Position numbers and translations under genes: made by a program. The notes below the pieces were generated by a model. The model saw only the letters and a list, made by a program, of their open reading frames with translations, ran no database searches and was not told the origin of the DNA. Shown one piece after another: positions 16,370-26,600 of a DNA stretch of 64,000 nucleotides (the first letter of the stretch is position 1; the number at the start of each line of letters is the position of its first letter). Origin of the DNA: Hymenobacter sp. 15J16-1T3B (GTDB lineage: Bacteria; Bacteroidota; Bacteroidia; Cytophagales; Hymenobacteraceae); assembly GCF_020711235.1 (NCBI RefSeq), contig NZ_JAJFAV010000018.1, positions 1 through 64,000 of the forward strand, read 5' to 3'.

Positions 16370-19300
16370 TTACTGGGCGGCGCCGAGCAGGTAATCCAGG
16401 TCAATGACGGTCTGGTTGTGCTGCAGCACGGCATCGAGGTAGGCCGTGCGCACGCTCAGGGCGCGCTCCAGGTTGAGCAGCAACTCGGAATAGGTGGTTT
16501 CGCCGGCTTTGTAGGAGAGCTGGCTTAGCCGGACAATCGCGGCGGCCTGGGGCAAGGCCGTTTGCTCGTAAAACCGCACGCGCCGCTGCTGCTCCTGCAG
16601 GCGCGTGCGGAGCTCGTCCAGCTGGGCCGCCGCTTCGGCTCGGTAGCGCTGGTAGGTGGCCGCGGCCACCTGCTCCTGCAGCTGGGCCGCCTGCACGCGG
16701 GCGCGCTGCGGCCCCCGCACCAACGGAAGGGCCACCCCAGCCTGCACGCTGTGGAACCGGTCCCCGGGCCCGTAGGTCACGGGGCGGCCGCCTTCCTCGT
16801 AGACGCCGCGCAGCGACTGGTTCGTATAGCCCACGCTTACCTCGGGCAGGCCCCGGGCCCGTTCCAGCCGCGTTTCAGCCCGTCGCTCGGCTATCTGCTG
16901 CTGCAGGGCTCGGGCCTGGGGCGTGGCCGCCAAGCGGGCGGTGTCGGCGGGGGGAGGGGGCAGTAACTGCAGGGTGCTGTCGGCGACGGTAATCGCCTGC
17001 GGGGCCTGCAGCAGCGCCTGCAGTTGCCGTTGGGCCACCACCAGGTCGGCGCGACTCTGGGCCAGCAGGTTCTGGGTTTCGCCCTGCTGGATGATGGCGT
17101 TGGCCGGTTCCAGTCGGTTCACCTCGCCGGTTTTAAACCGCAACTGCGCTGCCCGCAGAAACTCGGAATAGATGCTGTCCTGCCCGCGCAGGGTGCGCAG
17201 GCGGTGGCGGGCGTAGACCGCCTGCTCGTAGCTGCGGCGCACTTGCCGGCGCAACTCGGCTTGTACCTGTGCCAGCTGCTGCTCCCGCCCCGCAACCTGC
17301 GCCTGGCTCAGGCCGGCCTGCGCGCGGTAGTACCCGGGCAGCGCCAGCGACTGCCCAATGCTCACCACGTTGTCGGGCTGGGGCGAATTGATGGAGCCGT
17401 ACGTGCCGACGAGGGTGGTGCGGCCCACGTCGTAGGCCGTGCGGCGCAGGGCCTGCTGGGCTTCCAACGCGCGTTGCGCAGCCTGCACCGTGCCATTAGC
17501 TTGCAGGGCTTGGCTGACGGCCTGGGTGGCCGTTAGGGAACCTTGGGCCCGCGCTGGCGGGCCCGTCAGCACCCCGCCAAGCAAGCCCAGCAAGCCCAGG
17601 AACAGGACCAGGGAAGCCGGCAGGACCGGGGCCGGCGTTGGCTTTTCGGCCGGCTGGGCGATGCGCTCGGACCACGCGTAGAGCACCGGCAGCACCAGCA
17701 AGGTCAGCAGGGTGGCCGTGACCAAGCCGCCAATCACGACGGTGGCCAGCGGCCGTTGCACTTCGGCCCCCGCCGATTGCGACAGGGCCATGGGCAGAAA
17801 ACCCAGCGAGGCCACCGTGGCCGTCATCAGCACCGGGCGCAGGCGCACCTGCGTGCCTTCCAGAATGCGCTGGTAGAGGTTTTGGCGGCCTTCGGCTTTG
17901 AGCTGGTTGAAATAGCCGATGAGCACGATGCCGTTGAGCACGGCCACCCCGAACAGGGCAATGAAGCCGACCCCGGCGGAAATGCTGAAGGGCATGCCCC
18001 GCAGCCACAGGGCCAGCACCCCGCCGATGGCCGAGAGCGGAATGGCCGTAAAAATCAGCACCGACTGCTTCAGCGACCGGAACGTGAAGAACAGGAGCAC
18101 AAAAATCAACAGCAGGGCCACGGGCACGGCGATGCCCAGGCGCTCGGTGGCCTGGCGCAGGTTCTCGAACTGCCCGCCGTAGGTGGTGTAGTAGCCCGGG
18201 GCCAGCGGCAGCTGCGCATCGACCTTGCCCTGCAGCTCCCGCACGACGCTTTCCACGTCGCGGCCCCGCACGTTGAAGGCCACCGTGATGCGGCGCTTGG
18301 CGTCGTCGCGCTGAATTTGGTTGGGGCCCTCCTGCAGGTCTACCGTGGCCACCTGTTCCAGCGGTATCTGCTCGCCGCGGGGCGTGGCCACCAGCAGCTG
18401 CCGCACGTTATTGATGTTCTGGCGCAGCTCCGGGGCCAGGCGCAGCACCACGTCGAACCGCCGCTCCTGCTCGAAGAGCTGGCCGGCGGTCTGGCCGGCG
18501 AAGGCGGTTTGCACGGTGCGGTTCACGTCCTCGGCGTTCAGGCCGAAGCGGGCCAGTCGGTTGCGGTCGAGCTTGACCACGATTTGCGGCAGGCCGGTGA
18601 CCTGCTCCACGTACACGTCTTCGGCCCCTTCCACCTGCCGGACCAGGCGGGCCGCGCGCTGGGCGTAGGCTCCCAGCAGCTGCAGGTCTTCGCCGTAGAT
18701 TTTGAGCACCACGTCCTGCTTGGCGCCGCTGATGAGCTCGTTGAAGCGCATCTGGATGGGCTGCTGGAAGCCGAAAGTCATGCCCGGAATCACGCGCAGC
18801 GCCTCGGCCATCTGTTCGGCCAGCTCTTCCTGGGTGCGGGCCGAGGTCCACTTGCGCGGGTCTTTCTCCAGGATAACCATCAGGTCGCCGCCTTCCACCG
18901 GCATGGGGTCGGTGGGAATTTCGGCGGCGCCGATTTTGGTGACCACCTCCTTGACTTCGGGAAACTGCCGCTGCAGAATGGCGGCGGCCTGCTGGCTTTT
19001 GTCGATGGTGTAGCTCAGCGAGGAGCCGGTGAGCGTGCGCATCTCCACGGCAAAGTCGCCTTCCGAGAGCTGCGGGATGAACTCCCCGCCCAGGGTGCGG
19101 AACAGCAGCAGCGCCCCGGCAAACAGTACGGCGGCCGAGCCCAGCACCAGGGCCTGGCGGCGCAGCGCCCACGCCAGCACCGGGCGGTAGCGGGCTTCGA
19201 GCCAGCCCATCATGCGGTCGGAGAACGTGCGCGTGCTGGCCGTGGAGCGGCTCAGCACCAGCGCCGACATCATCGGTACGTAGGTCAGGGAGAGGATGAA

Positions 19301-20773
19301 GGCGCCGATGATGGCAAAAGCCACGGTTTCAGCCATGGGGCGAAACATCTTGCCCTCAATGCCGGCCAAGGCCAACAGGGGCAGGTACACAATCAGGATG
19401 ATGATTTCCCCAAAGGCGGCGGAGGAACGAATCTTGCTGGCCGCGTGGTAGGTTTCCTCGTCCATCTGGGCGGCATTCAGGCGGCCCGCCGGCACCTGCA
19501 GCTGCCCGCCGTGCAGGCGGTGCACGATGGCTTCGACGATGATAACGGCCCCGTCCACCACCAGGCCGAAGTCGATGGCGCCGAGCGAGAGCAGGTTGCC
19601 CGACACGCCGAACAAGCGCATCAGGCCGATGGCAAAGAGCATGGCCAGCGGAATGACCGAGGCCACCACCAGGCCGGCCCGCCAGTTGCCGAGGAAGAGC
19701 ACCAGCACGAAGATGACGATGAGCGCGCCCTCAATCAGGTTGGTTTTCACGGTACTGATGGCACGGCCCACCAAGTCGGAGCGGTCCAGGTACACGTCGA
19801 TGGTGACGCCTTCGGGCAAGGACTTGCGCACGGTCTGCATCCGCTGCTTCACGGCCTGGATGACCTCGTTGGCGTTGGCCCCTTTGAGCATGAGGACGAT
19901 GCCGCCGGTGACCTCTCCCTCGTCGTTGCGGGTCATGGCCCCGTAGCGCACCGCCGAGCCCACGCGCACGTCGGCCACGTCGCGCACGAGCACGGGCAGC
20001 CCGCCCTGGGTGGTGCGCACAACGATGTTGCCCAGGTCGGCGGCATTTTCAGCCAAGCCCTCGGTGCGGATAAAGTAGGCCGTGGGCTTCTGGTCCAGGT
20101 AGGCCCCGCCGGCGTTCTGGTTGTTGGCGGCCACGGCCTGGTACACCTGCTCGGTGGTGACGTTCAACGCGCGCAGGCGCGCCGGGTCCAACCGGACTTC
20201 GTACTGCTTGAGCTGGCCGCCGAAGCTGGCGACGTCGGCCACGCCGGGCGTGCCCAGCAGCTGGCGCCGCACTATCCAGTCCTGAATGGTGCGCAGCTCG
20301 CGGGCGTCGTAGCGCTGCTCGTAGCCGGGCTTGGCGCGCACCAGGTACTGGTACACCTCGCCCAGCCCGGTGCTGACGGGGGCCAGCTCGGGGCGGCCAA
20401 CGCTGGGCGGAATCTGGCTTTCCGCCTCGCGCAGGCGCTCGGCCACCTGCTGGCGGGCCCAGTAAATGTCAACCTGGTCCTCGAAGACGATGGTGACCAC
20501 CGACAGGCCGAAGCGCGAAAACGAGCGCACTTCCTGGCGGCCGGGAATCGTGGCCACGCTCTGCTCGACGGGAAAGGACACCAGGCGCTCGATGTCGCCG
20601 GCGGCCAGCGACGGGGCCACCGTGTAGACAACGACCTGGTTGGTGGTGATGTCGGGCACCGCGTCAATCGGCAGCCGACTCAGCGAGTAGCCGCCCCAGA
20701 CGACCAGCGCCAGCGTCAGCAGCCCGATGATGAGCTTGTTATGAATGGAAAAATGAATCAGCCGGTCAAACAT
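16370..20773 (-). CDS. czcA: CzcA-type heavy-metal RND pump fused to TolC-like channel domain
   Basis: The 1467-residue protein is a full HME-RND pump (about 1-1045) followed by an outer-membrane-factor domain (about 1075-1467). The pump has the fourth-helix proton-relay motif DFGLVVDGAVIIVEAI (about 400-415), typical of CzcA with two Asp and one Glu, plus the repeated two-lobed RND architecture. Between the halves lies a hydrophobic stretch ending ARAQG (about 1047-1073), which looks like a retained signal peptide of the channel, suggesting it may be cleaved there. Fusions of this form are known in Bacteroidota. It exports Co/Zn/Cd-type ions from the periplasm. It lies after the DUF6660 gene and before the adaptor. 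Confidence 0.93.
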   Translation of the reverse strand: MFDRLIHFSIHNKLIIGLLTLALVVWGGYSLSRLPIDAVPDITTNQVVVYTVAPSLAAGDIERLVSFPVEQSVATIPGRQEVRSFSRFGLSVVTIVFEDQVDIYWARQQVAERLREAESQIPPSVGRPELAPVSTGLGEVYQYLVRAKPGYEQRYDARELRTIQDWIVRRQLLGTPGVADVASFGGQLKQYEVRLDPARLRALNVTTEQVYQAVAANNQNAGGAYLDQKPTAYFIRTEGLAENAADLGNIVVRTTQGGLPVLVRDVADVRVGSAVRYGAMTRNDEGEVTGGIVLMLKGANANEVIQAVKQRMQTVRKSLPEGVTIDVYLDRSDLVGRAISTVKTNLIEGALIVIFVLVLFLGNWRAGLVVASVIPLAMLFAIGLMRLFGVSGNLLSLGAIDFGLVVDGAVIIVEAIVHRLHGGQLQVPAGRLNAAQMDEETYHAASKIRSSAAFGEIIILIVYLPLLALAGIEGKMFRPMAETVAFAIIGAFILSLTYVPMMSALVLSRSTASTRTFSDRMMGWLEARYRPVLAWALRRQALVLGSAAVLFAGALLLFRTLGGEFIPQLSEGDFAVEMRTLTGSSLSYTIDKSQQAAAILQRQFPEVKEVVTKIGAAEIPTDPMPVEGGDLMVILEKDPRKWTSARTQEELAEQMAEALRVIPGMTFGFQQPIQMRFNELISGAKQDVVLKIYGEDLQLLGAYAQRAARLVRQVEGAEDVYVEQVTGLPQIVVKLDRNRLARFGLNAEDVNRTVQTAFAGQTAGQLFEQERRFDVVLRLAPELRQNINNVRQLLVATPRGEQIPLEQVATVDLQEGPNQIQRDDAKRRITVAFNVRGRDVESVVRELQGKVDAQLPLAPGYYTTYGGQFENLRQATERLGIAVPVALLLIFVLLFFTFRSLKQSVLIFTAIPLSAIGGVLALWLRGMPFSISAGVGFIALFGVAVLNGIVLIGYFNQLKAEGRQNLYQRILEGTQVRLRPVLMTATVASLGFLPMALSQSAGAEVQRPLATVVIGGLVTATLLTLLVLPVLYAWSERIAQPAEKPTPAPVLPASLVLFLGLLGLLGGVLTGPPARAQGSLTATQAVSQALQANGTVQAAQRALEAQQALRRTAYDVGRTTLVGTYGSINSPQPDNVVSIGQSLALPGYYRAQAGLSQAQVAGREQQLAQVQAELRRQVRRSYEQAVYARHRLRTLRGQDSIYSEFLRAAQLRFKTGEVNRLEPANAIIQQGETQNLLAQSRADLVVAQRQLQALLQAPQAITVADSTLQLLPPPPADTARLAATPQARALQQQIAERRAETRLERARGLPEVSVGYTNQSLRGVYEEGGRPVTYGPGDRFHSVQAGVALPLVRGPQRARVQAAQLQEQVAAATYQRYRAEAAAQLDELRTRLQEQQRRVRFYEQTALPQAAAIVRLSQLSYKAGETTYSELLLNLERALSVRTAYLDAVLQHNQTVIDLDYLLGAAQ

Positions 20774-20950
20774 CCGTTGCTGTGGGGGTTAGGTCTAACA
20801 CTTCGGTCACGACCTGCTGGCCCCGGCCCAGGGCGGCGGAGCACGCGGCACTTTCGCGGCATATGGCTACCACGAGCATATGCCGGCAGCCTGAACACGC
20901 GCACGTGCTCAGGCTACCTGAAGGAAGTCAGCAGGAAGAATAGGGAAGGG

Positions 20951-21280
20951 CTAGGCCTGGGGCGGCTGCCACACGGCCCCGGATGCCCGCGTTGGAGCGG
21001 CTACCACGAGAAAGGCGTGGCGCTGGGCCTCGGACCAGTCCGGCAGGGCGGCTTGCGGCAGGACCGGGGTAGCCGGCACCGGCATGACCACGCCGGGGCA
21101 GCAGTGGCACTGGCACAGCGGGGAGCACCAATCCCCCAGTGCATCCGTGCCGCCGTCGGCATGCGACGCCGCGGCGATGGTGGTGTGCGCCTGGTCCTGG
21201 GACACCGGCACTTCGTCGGTGCAGGTCATCGTCGACAGGCACGCGAAGTAGAAGGCGAAAAACAGGGACAACAGACGCAT
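20951..21280 (-). CDS. DUF6660-family small exported Cys-rich protein
   Basis: From ATG 21280 the product is 109 residues. It starts with a hydrophobic signal-like segment (MRLLSLFFAFYFACLS) and contains CTDE, then the cluster CSPLCQCHCC (about 52-61), typical of DUF6660 proteins that precede metal-efflux genes in Bacteroidota. The cluster suggests periplasmic metal capture or sensing. The longer upstream frame is rejected because a -7 element lies only a few bases before this ATG. It is the first gene of the efflux operon; the 177-bp gap to the pump gene contains short inverted repeats. Confidence 0.7.
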   Translation of the reverse strand: MRLLSLFFAFYFACLSTMTCTDEVPVSQDQAHTTIAAASHADGGTDALGDWCSPLCQCHCCPGVVMPVPATPVLPQAALPDWSEAQRHAFLVVAAPTRASGAVWQPPQA

Positions 21281-21285
21281 CGGGG

Positions 21286-21293
21286 CAAAGGTA
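21286..21293 (-). promoter_or_regulatory. -7 promoter element of the Zn/Cd/Co efflux operon
   Basis: The minus strand reads TACCTTTG, a perfect match to the Bacteroidota -7 consensus TAnnTTTG. It ends 5 bp before the DUF6660 start codon, so transcription would give a leaderless or nearly leaderless message. A short dyad CGACA/TGTCG lies immediately upstream and could be an operator. Confidence 0.5.
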
Positions 21294-21442
21294 ACGACAG
21301 CTGGTAATTGTCGGCTACCGCTTGTACCCGCTTCGGCAGGCAAAGGTTCCTGATTGAGCTGCGCGGAACTTCCCCGTCTAGTGCCGAAACCGAGTAACTT
21401 CAACAGCAAAAGCAACCTGGCCCCCGCCCTTATCCCAGCAGC

Positions 21443-22357
21443 ATGAGCTTGTTTACGGATGTAGCTGATATCCTTGCCCATCTTGAGCTGTGCTACCAGC
21501 TGTTCCCGTGGCTCCGCGGGGTTATCGGCGCCAAAGTGGTGAGGATGTGGACCGGCACGCTGCGCTCCCAGCGTAGCCCGGATGATTTTCTAGGCGGGAA
21601 CGGCGAAAAGCTGAATCTGCTGAATGTATCGGTTATGACCGGGTACAGCATCCGGACTGGGCGAGACGACGCCCTTTTTGCGCACTACAGACGGCTGCTG
21701 CGGAAGCTGGAAGTATACTTGCGGGCTTTTCCTGAACTACCGGCCGACAAGCGCTTCCTGGAAAAGATAACGAACCTGGAAGGCCTGTACTTCTTGGCTA
21801 CCATGAGCGAGCTTTCGCTGGCGTATGCGCTGCACCAGCGGGGGTATAGGGTGAGCTTCGAAACGAAATTCAAGCTGCTGACCACGCTCAAAAAGCGGGA
21901 CATTGACCTGAGCGTGCAGACGGCCAGGGGCAATACCTTTCACGTGGAAGTGTACATGCCCAACAAGCTCCTCGAGGCGGACAGCGCGAGCGAGCTGGAG
22001 TCCGACGAGTACCCGCTGAAAGTTATCGACCTGAAGCAGGATGACGAGAGCTTCGAGCTCAAAATCAGAAATAAGCTGGCCGATAAATTCGGCCAGGATG
22101 GCCACAGCGGATTGAATGGGCGGGTATTCCTGGCCGTGAACAAAGTGTTCATGGATGTGCTCCATCTCAAAGCGTTGCTGGCGCCTGACACCGACGACTT
22201 TCGGGCGCTCCTGCCGCTGCTGCCCCAAGGCGTTGACGGCTTGCTCGTGTTCGAGGACAGCTTTGAATCAGATTCTTCCCTTAAGATTGATTGCCTGCTT
22301 CGAAAGCGTTTGTCCGCTTCTTACGGGCATCCTGACACGGCTAAGGCACGCACTTAG
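21443..22357 (+). CDS. Uncharacterised protein with PD-(D/E)XK-like motif order
   Basis: The 304-residue protein is not from a family I know by name. The central region resembles a restriction-endonuclease-like core: a helix with Glu123 ([16 protein letters not shown]), a strand with VSFE, then KKRDIDLSV (Asp153/Asp155) and a strand FHVEVYM (Glu169). The usual ExK Lys is absent at that position (E-V-Y), so the fold may be retained without activity, or the Lys has moved. No membrane segment is seen. Its stop overlaps by 4 bp the end of the convergent umuC fragment. Confidence 0.55.
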   Translation: MSLFTDVADILAHLELCYQLFPWLRGVIGAKVVRMWTGTLRSQRSPDDFLGGNGEKLNLLNVSVMTGYSIRTGRDDALFAHYRRLLRKLEVYLRAFPELPADKRFLEKITNLEGLYFLATMSELSLAYALHQRGYRVSFETKFKLLTTLKKRDIDLSVQTARGNTFHVEVYMPNKLLEADSASELESDEYPLKVIDLKQDDESFELKIRNKLADKFGQDGHSGLNGRVFLAVNKVFMDVLHLKALLAPDTDDFRALLPLLPQGVDGLLVFEDSFESDSSLKIDCLLRKRLSASYGHPDTAKART

Positions 22358-23631
22358 CTGACCAAGAGCAGGTCTTCCAGGCGGGTGGTGTATTGCGGCG
22401 TGCGCCACTGGGCTTGCCCCTCCCAGGGCGCGCGAGCCTGGCTGGGGGGCAACACCAGCGCAGCCAGCTTCACGGTGCCTTTGCCAAAGCGACGGTTCAG
22501 CGCATCGAGCTCGGCCATCAACTTGGCCCGCTTTTCCGAAACGGGCGCGGGTTCAAACAGGGTGAGCTGTGGTTGTCCTTCCGGCTCCAAGCCGTCGAGT
22601 ATCACGCCGGCCTTGGTGTAGCGGTTGCCCGGCTGCCAGAGGCGTTTTAGTGCTGCCCGGGCAAAGCGGACCAGCTCAAGGGTGTCATTGGTTGTAGTTG
22701 GCAGCGTGAGCACGGCGGAGCAGGAATACGGAGGCGGCTCCAGGCCATAACGGCTTTTGCTTAGAAAGACGGTCATCAGGTGTGCCGCGTCGCCCTGCCG
22801 GCGCAGCTTCTCCGCGGCCCGGGAGGCAAAGGCGCTGACGGCACCCATCACGTCGGGAAAATCGGTCAGCGGCCGGCCAAAGGTGCGCGAGCAGCAGAGC
22901 GTACGGCGCGACAAGGTACCGTCTTCGCTCGGGGCCAGTCCCTGGCACGGATAGCCCTGCAACTCGCGCACAAGACGAGCCCCTACCACGCCGCCCAGGT
23001 ACTTGCGGGCAAAGGTTTCCGAGCAGCCGGCCAGCCCGGCCGCCGTGGTAATGCCGGCCGCATGCAGCTTCTGGGCATACTGCCGGCCAATGCCCCAGAC
23101 ATCTTCCACCCCCACCTGCTCCAGGGCCCAGCGGCGACGCTCGGCCGTATCGAGGTAGCATACCCCGCCCATCTCCGTGTTTTTCTTGGCCAGACGGTTG
23201 GCCAGCTTGGCCAGGGTTTTGGTGGGGGCGATGCCCACGCAGGTAGGGATGCCGGTGCGGGCCAGCACGTTGGCGCGCACGGTGCGGGCAAAGGTGTCGA
23301 GGCTGCTGACCACGAAGCGCTCCATGCCGTGCAGGTCGAGAAAGGCCTCGTCAATGGAGTAAATTTCCACCGCCGGCGCTACCTGGCTCAGGTACCACAT
23401 CACCCGGCGCGACATGTCGCCGTAGAGGGCGTAGTTGCTGGAAAATACGGCCACGTTGTGTTGCTCCAGCAGAGGCTTGACCTGAAAATAGGGCTCCCCC
23501 ATCTGCAGGCCCAGGGCCTTGGCCTCCGCGCTGCGGGATATCAAACACCCGTCGTTATTCGACAGGACCACCACGGGCCGGCCTTCGAGCCGGGGCTGAA
23601 AAACCCGCTCGCAGCTCACGTAGAAGTTGTT
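22354..23631 (-). pseudogene. umuC: umuC, 3' part of disrupted Y-family DNA polymerase gene
   Basis: This part encodes all but the first eight residues of a UmuC-type lesion-bypass polymerase. It begins inside [11 protein letters not shown] and continues with the thumb and catalytic motifs ([22 protein letters not shown] with the paired acidic residues, [13 protein letters not shown]) to a normal C-terminus. The first codons, MYALVDCN, are found at 49784-49804 next to umuD. Between them sits the Tn3-family element with a TTGTT duplication. Removing the element and one copy of the duplication restores a continuous frame. The rest is intact, so the insertion is recent. Confidence 0.93.
23627..23631. 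repeat. 5-bp target-site duplication, left copy
   Basis: TTGTT directly precedes the GGGG end of the left inverted repeat and matches TTGTT at 49779-49783 after the right end. A 5-bp duplication is what Tn3-family transposition makes. Both copies lie in the codons for Cys-Asn-Asn of umuC. Confidence 0.9.
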
Positions 23632-23669
23632 GGGGTAGCGCAAGAGTAAGAACAGAAATTCCCGTTAGG
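23632..23669 (+). repeat. Left terminal inverted repeat of the transposon
   Basis: The 38-bp end begins GGGGTAGCGCAAGAG and matches the reverse complement of 49741-49778 at 31 of 38 positions by hand alignment, including a fully conserved internal AAATTCCCG. The GGGG start and 38-bp length are typical for Tn3-family ends. The transposase stop codon lies inside this repeat. Confidence 0.93.
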
Positions 23670-26600
23670 GCAGTTGCGCGAGCCGTTCTTCCAAACTGGT
23701 CGGGTCGCGCAGCGGGCGCAACTCGCCGGCGGCGATGCCTTCGGGCAGGGTGAAGTCGTAGCGGCCCAGCATGTTGATATGCTCGTGCAGCAAGGGCGAG
23801 AGGCGGGCCACATCGCCGGGCTCCGGCGGTTCCACCACGGCTTGGTGGTGTTCCAGCGCCTGCTGCAGATAGCGAGTATTCCACAGCACCAAGGCGTTGA
23901 CGACCAGGCCCAGGGCCCCGAGTTGGTCTTCCATGCCCTCGCGGTAGCGCTGGCGCAGCTCGCCTTTTTTGCCGTGGAACACGGCCCGGGCCACGGCGTG
24001 CCGCCCCCCGCCCCGGTTGAGCTGCACCAGGATGCGCCGGCGGTAGGCTTCGTCCCGCACGTACGCCAGCAGGTAGAGCGTTTTCTCCACCCGCCCGACT
24101 TCGGCCACGGCCCGCCCCAGCCCGGAGAGGGTGCCGGCCCGTTGCAGGGTGCGCATCACGGCCGTAGCCTTGACCTTGCCGAGTTTGAGCGAGCCGGCCA
24201 GCCGCAGCATGTCGTCCCAGTGCTCGGCGATGAGCCGGGCATTGACCACGTGGCGGCTCAGCGCGTTGAGCGGCCCGTAATCCGCCTCTTTTTCCAGGCG
24301 CCAGAACCGCTGGTCCGGCAAGTCGGCCAGCCGCGGACTGAAGCGGTAGCCCAGCAGGGCAAACAGGCCGAACACCACGTCGCTGTAGCCGTGGGTATCG
24401 GCCATGATTTCCCGCGGGTCGAGGCTGGTTTGCTGCTCCAGCAGCCCGGCCAGGATGAACAGCGAGTCGCGCAGGGTGCCGGGGATGACGATGCCGTGAA
24501 AGCCCGTGAACTGGTCGCTGGTAAAGTTGTAGTAGGTCACGCCGCGCTCCGAGCCGAAGTATTTGCGGTTCCAGCCGGCGTGAATCGTGCGCACGGGCAC
24601 CACGAACCGCATCCCGTCGGCCGAGGCGACTTCCCCGCCGCCCCAGGCCTGGGCCAGGGGCAGCTGCGCCTGGGCGTCGACCAGCCGGGCGTTGGCGGCC
24701 GTGAGCGTTTCCACCCGCAGGTAGTTTTGCTGCACCCACGAGAGGTGCGGCAGCGTCAGGGCCGGCACGTCCGCCCGGGCCACGGTCTTCAGCCCCAGGT
24801 TGCAGGCCTGGGCCAGCAGCACGGCACAGAGGCTGAGCGGCAGGTCAGGGGCCGCGGGCTGGCCATCCGCCACGTGGGTGAAGGCGCTGGCAAAGCCGGT
24901 GAAGGCGTCCACTTCCAGCAGCAGGGCCGCCAGCTCCACCTGGGGCAGGCGCTGGGCCAGTTGCGCCCGCAGCGAACGCAACTGGTCCGACTCGCCTTGG
25001 GCCGTCAGCGCGCTCAGCGCGACGTAAGGCTGCCCGTCTTGCTCGAGTACCTGCAGAGCCGAGTTGTGCGGCAAGTTCGTGCGCACCTCCGTATAGGCCG
25101 CCGCCAGCTGCTCTTGCCAGCGGGCCAGTTCGACCTGTGGGTCGGTGGATCGCTCCAGGGCCCGGGCCACCGAGTCGCGGACCTGCTCCCAGGCCTGGCC
25201 GCGGAGCAATTCCGCCCGCGGGTCGCCGTAGCGCTCGCTGCGGCGCACGAACACGTCGCGGCGGCGCAGCGCCTGGTGCAGGCGCTCCACCACGCAGAGC
25301 GTATAGGCGGGCGGATGGACCTGGCCTTTAGCGGGAAACACGCGCCGGGCCCACCGGCGCGGTACCACCGCGCGGGGTGCACTCGCCCACTTCGGGAGAC
25401 CCCGGCCGCCCGTCTCCTGGACCTGCAGAAAGCACCAGGCATCGAGTAGGGGCTTGGCCGCGGGCGTACCCTCGAACACCACCCCGCGCAGCAGCGCGGG
25501 CAGAAAGCGCCGCACCGTGGCGTAACGGCTGCTGAGCGCCTCTACCAGCGGGTCCTCGTCACTACGGGCCAATTCCTGCACGGCATCCGCCGCTTTGCGC
25601 AGGGCATCCGGGCCGAAGCGTTTGAGCACGTGCTGGCGCAGGTCGGCGTCCGGAACGTCCTCGTCGAGCAGCAGGCGCACGGCCTGCTCCAGCACCAGGG
25701 CCGCTTGGTCCAAATCCTTGAGCGAGCGCAGGCGCTCGCGGCGGCGGGTGGTTTCCCCGCTCAGGGCCAGCGTGGCCATCAGCCCGTCAAACAGGTCCAA
25801 GATGTCATCGGTGGCCGTGCGTTCGAGCGTTTGGGCGAACACGAGCAGCGTGGCCAAGCGGCGCTCCTCGCTCATGCGCAGCAGGGTCTGGGCCCACGCA
25901 GACTGGGCGTGCCGGGCCAGGCGCGCCAGCCGGGCTTCGGGCAAATCCTGCACGGGCACCTCGCCCACGCCCAGCGCCCGAATCTGGTCCAAGCGGCGCA
26001 GGGCGGCCACCAAAGCGGGGGCGGAAACCCGGGTGGGGGCCGTGCGCAGCACTTCCAGCGGGGTCAGGCGCTCGCCCGGCCCCACCCGCAGCAACGCTTC
26101 CAGGACCGCTTGCTGCGCCGGGTTCAGCCGGGCGCGCAGTTGGCGGTAAAGGTGACGTCCCGTGCGCTCGCGCACGCGAGCAATCAGGCGGGCCAGCACC
26201 GTGACGCCGGGCAGCACCACGCGCTGGGCCACCAGGTACGCGGTGGCCAAATCGAAGAGCACACTCGGCCGCACGGTGCTGGTGGCCACCTGCGCGTAGA
26301 GCCAGCGGGTGAGGCGGAAGGCCTGCCGGCCGTCAAACGCGTGGTACTGCAGGTAGTCCTGAATCAGGGGCTGGTGCTCGTAGCCGGTATTGGGCCGGTC
26401 GCCGTACGGCGCCAGTTGCTCCGGCGCCAGGCCGAGTTGATGGGCCAAGGTCTGCACCACGACGGGCGGCACCTGCAACGGGTCGACCAGAAAGGTGCCC
26501 AAAAAACGCAGCGTCCCCAACTGCACGGCGCAACCCAGGCGGGTATGGGGCAAACGCCTGGCCGCCAGAAACTGCTGGTCGGCCGCGCTCAGGTAAAAGA

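Noticed and set aside
17543-21307. A very long plus-strand open frame opposite the CzcA-TolC gene
   Set aside because: It is rich in His, Gln, Arg and Gly and has no domain pattern; it is the antisense shadow of a strongly biased GC-rich gene.
22354-23643. umuC fragment as a complete gene starting at TTG 23641-23643
   Set aside because: The first codons are transposon inverted-repeat sequence and the real N-terminus is at 49784-49804.
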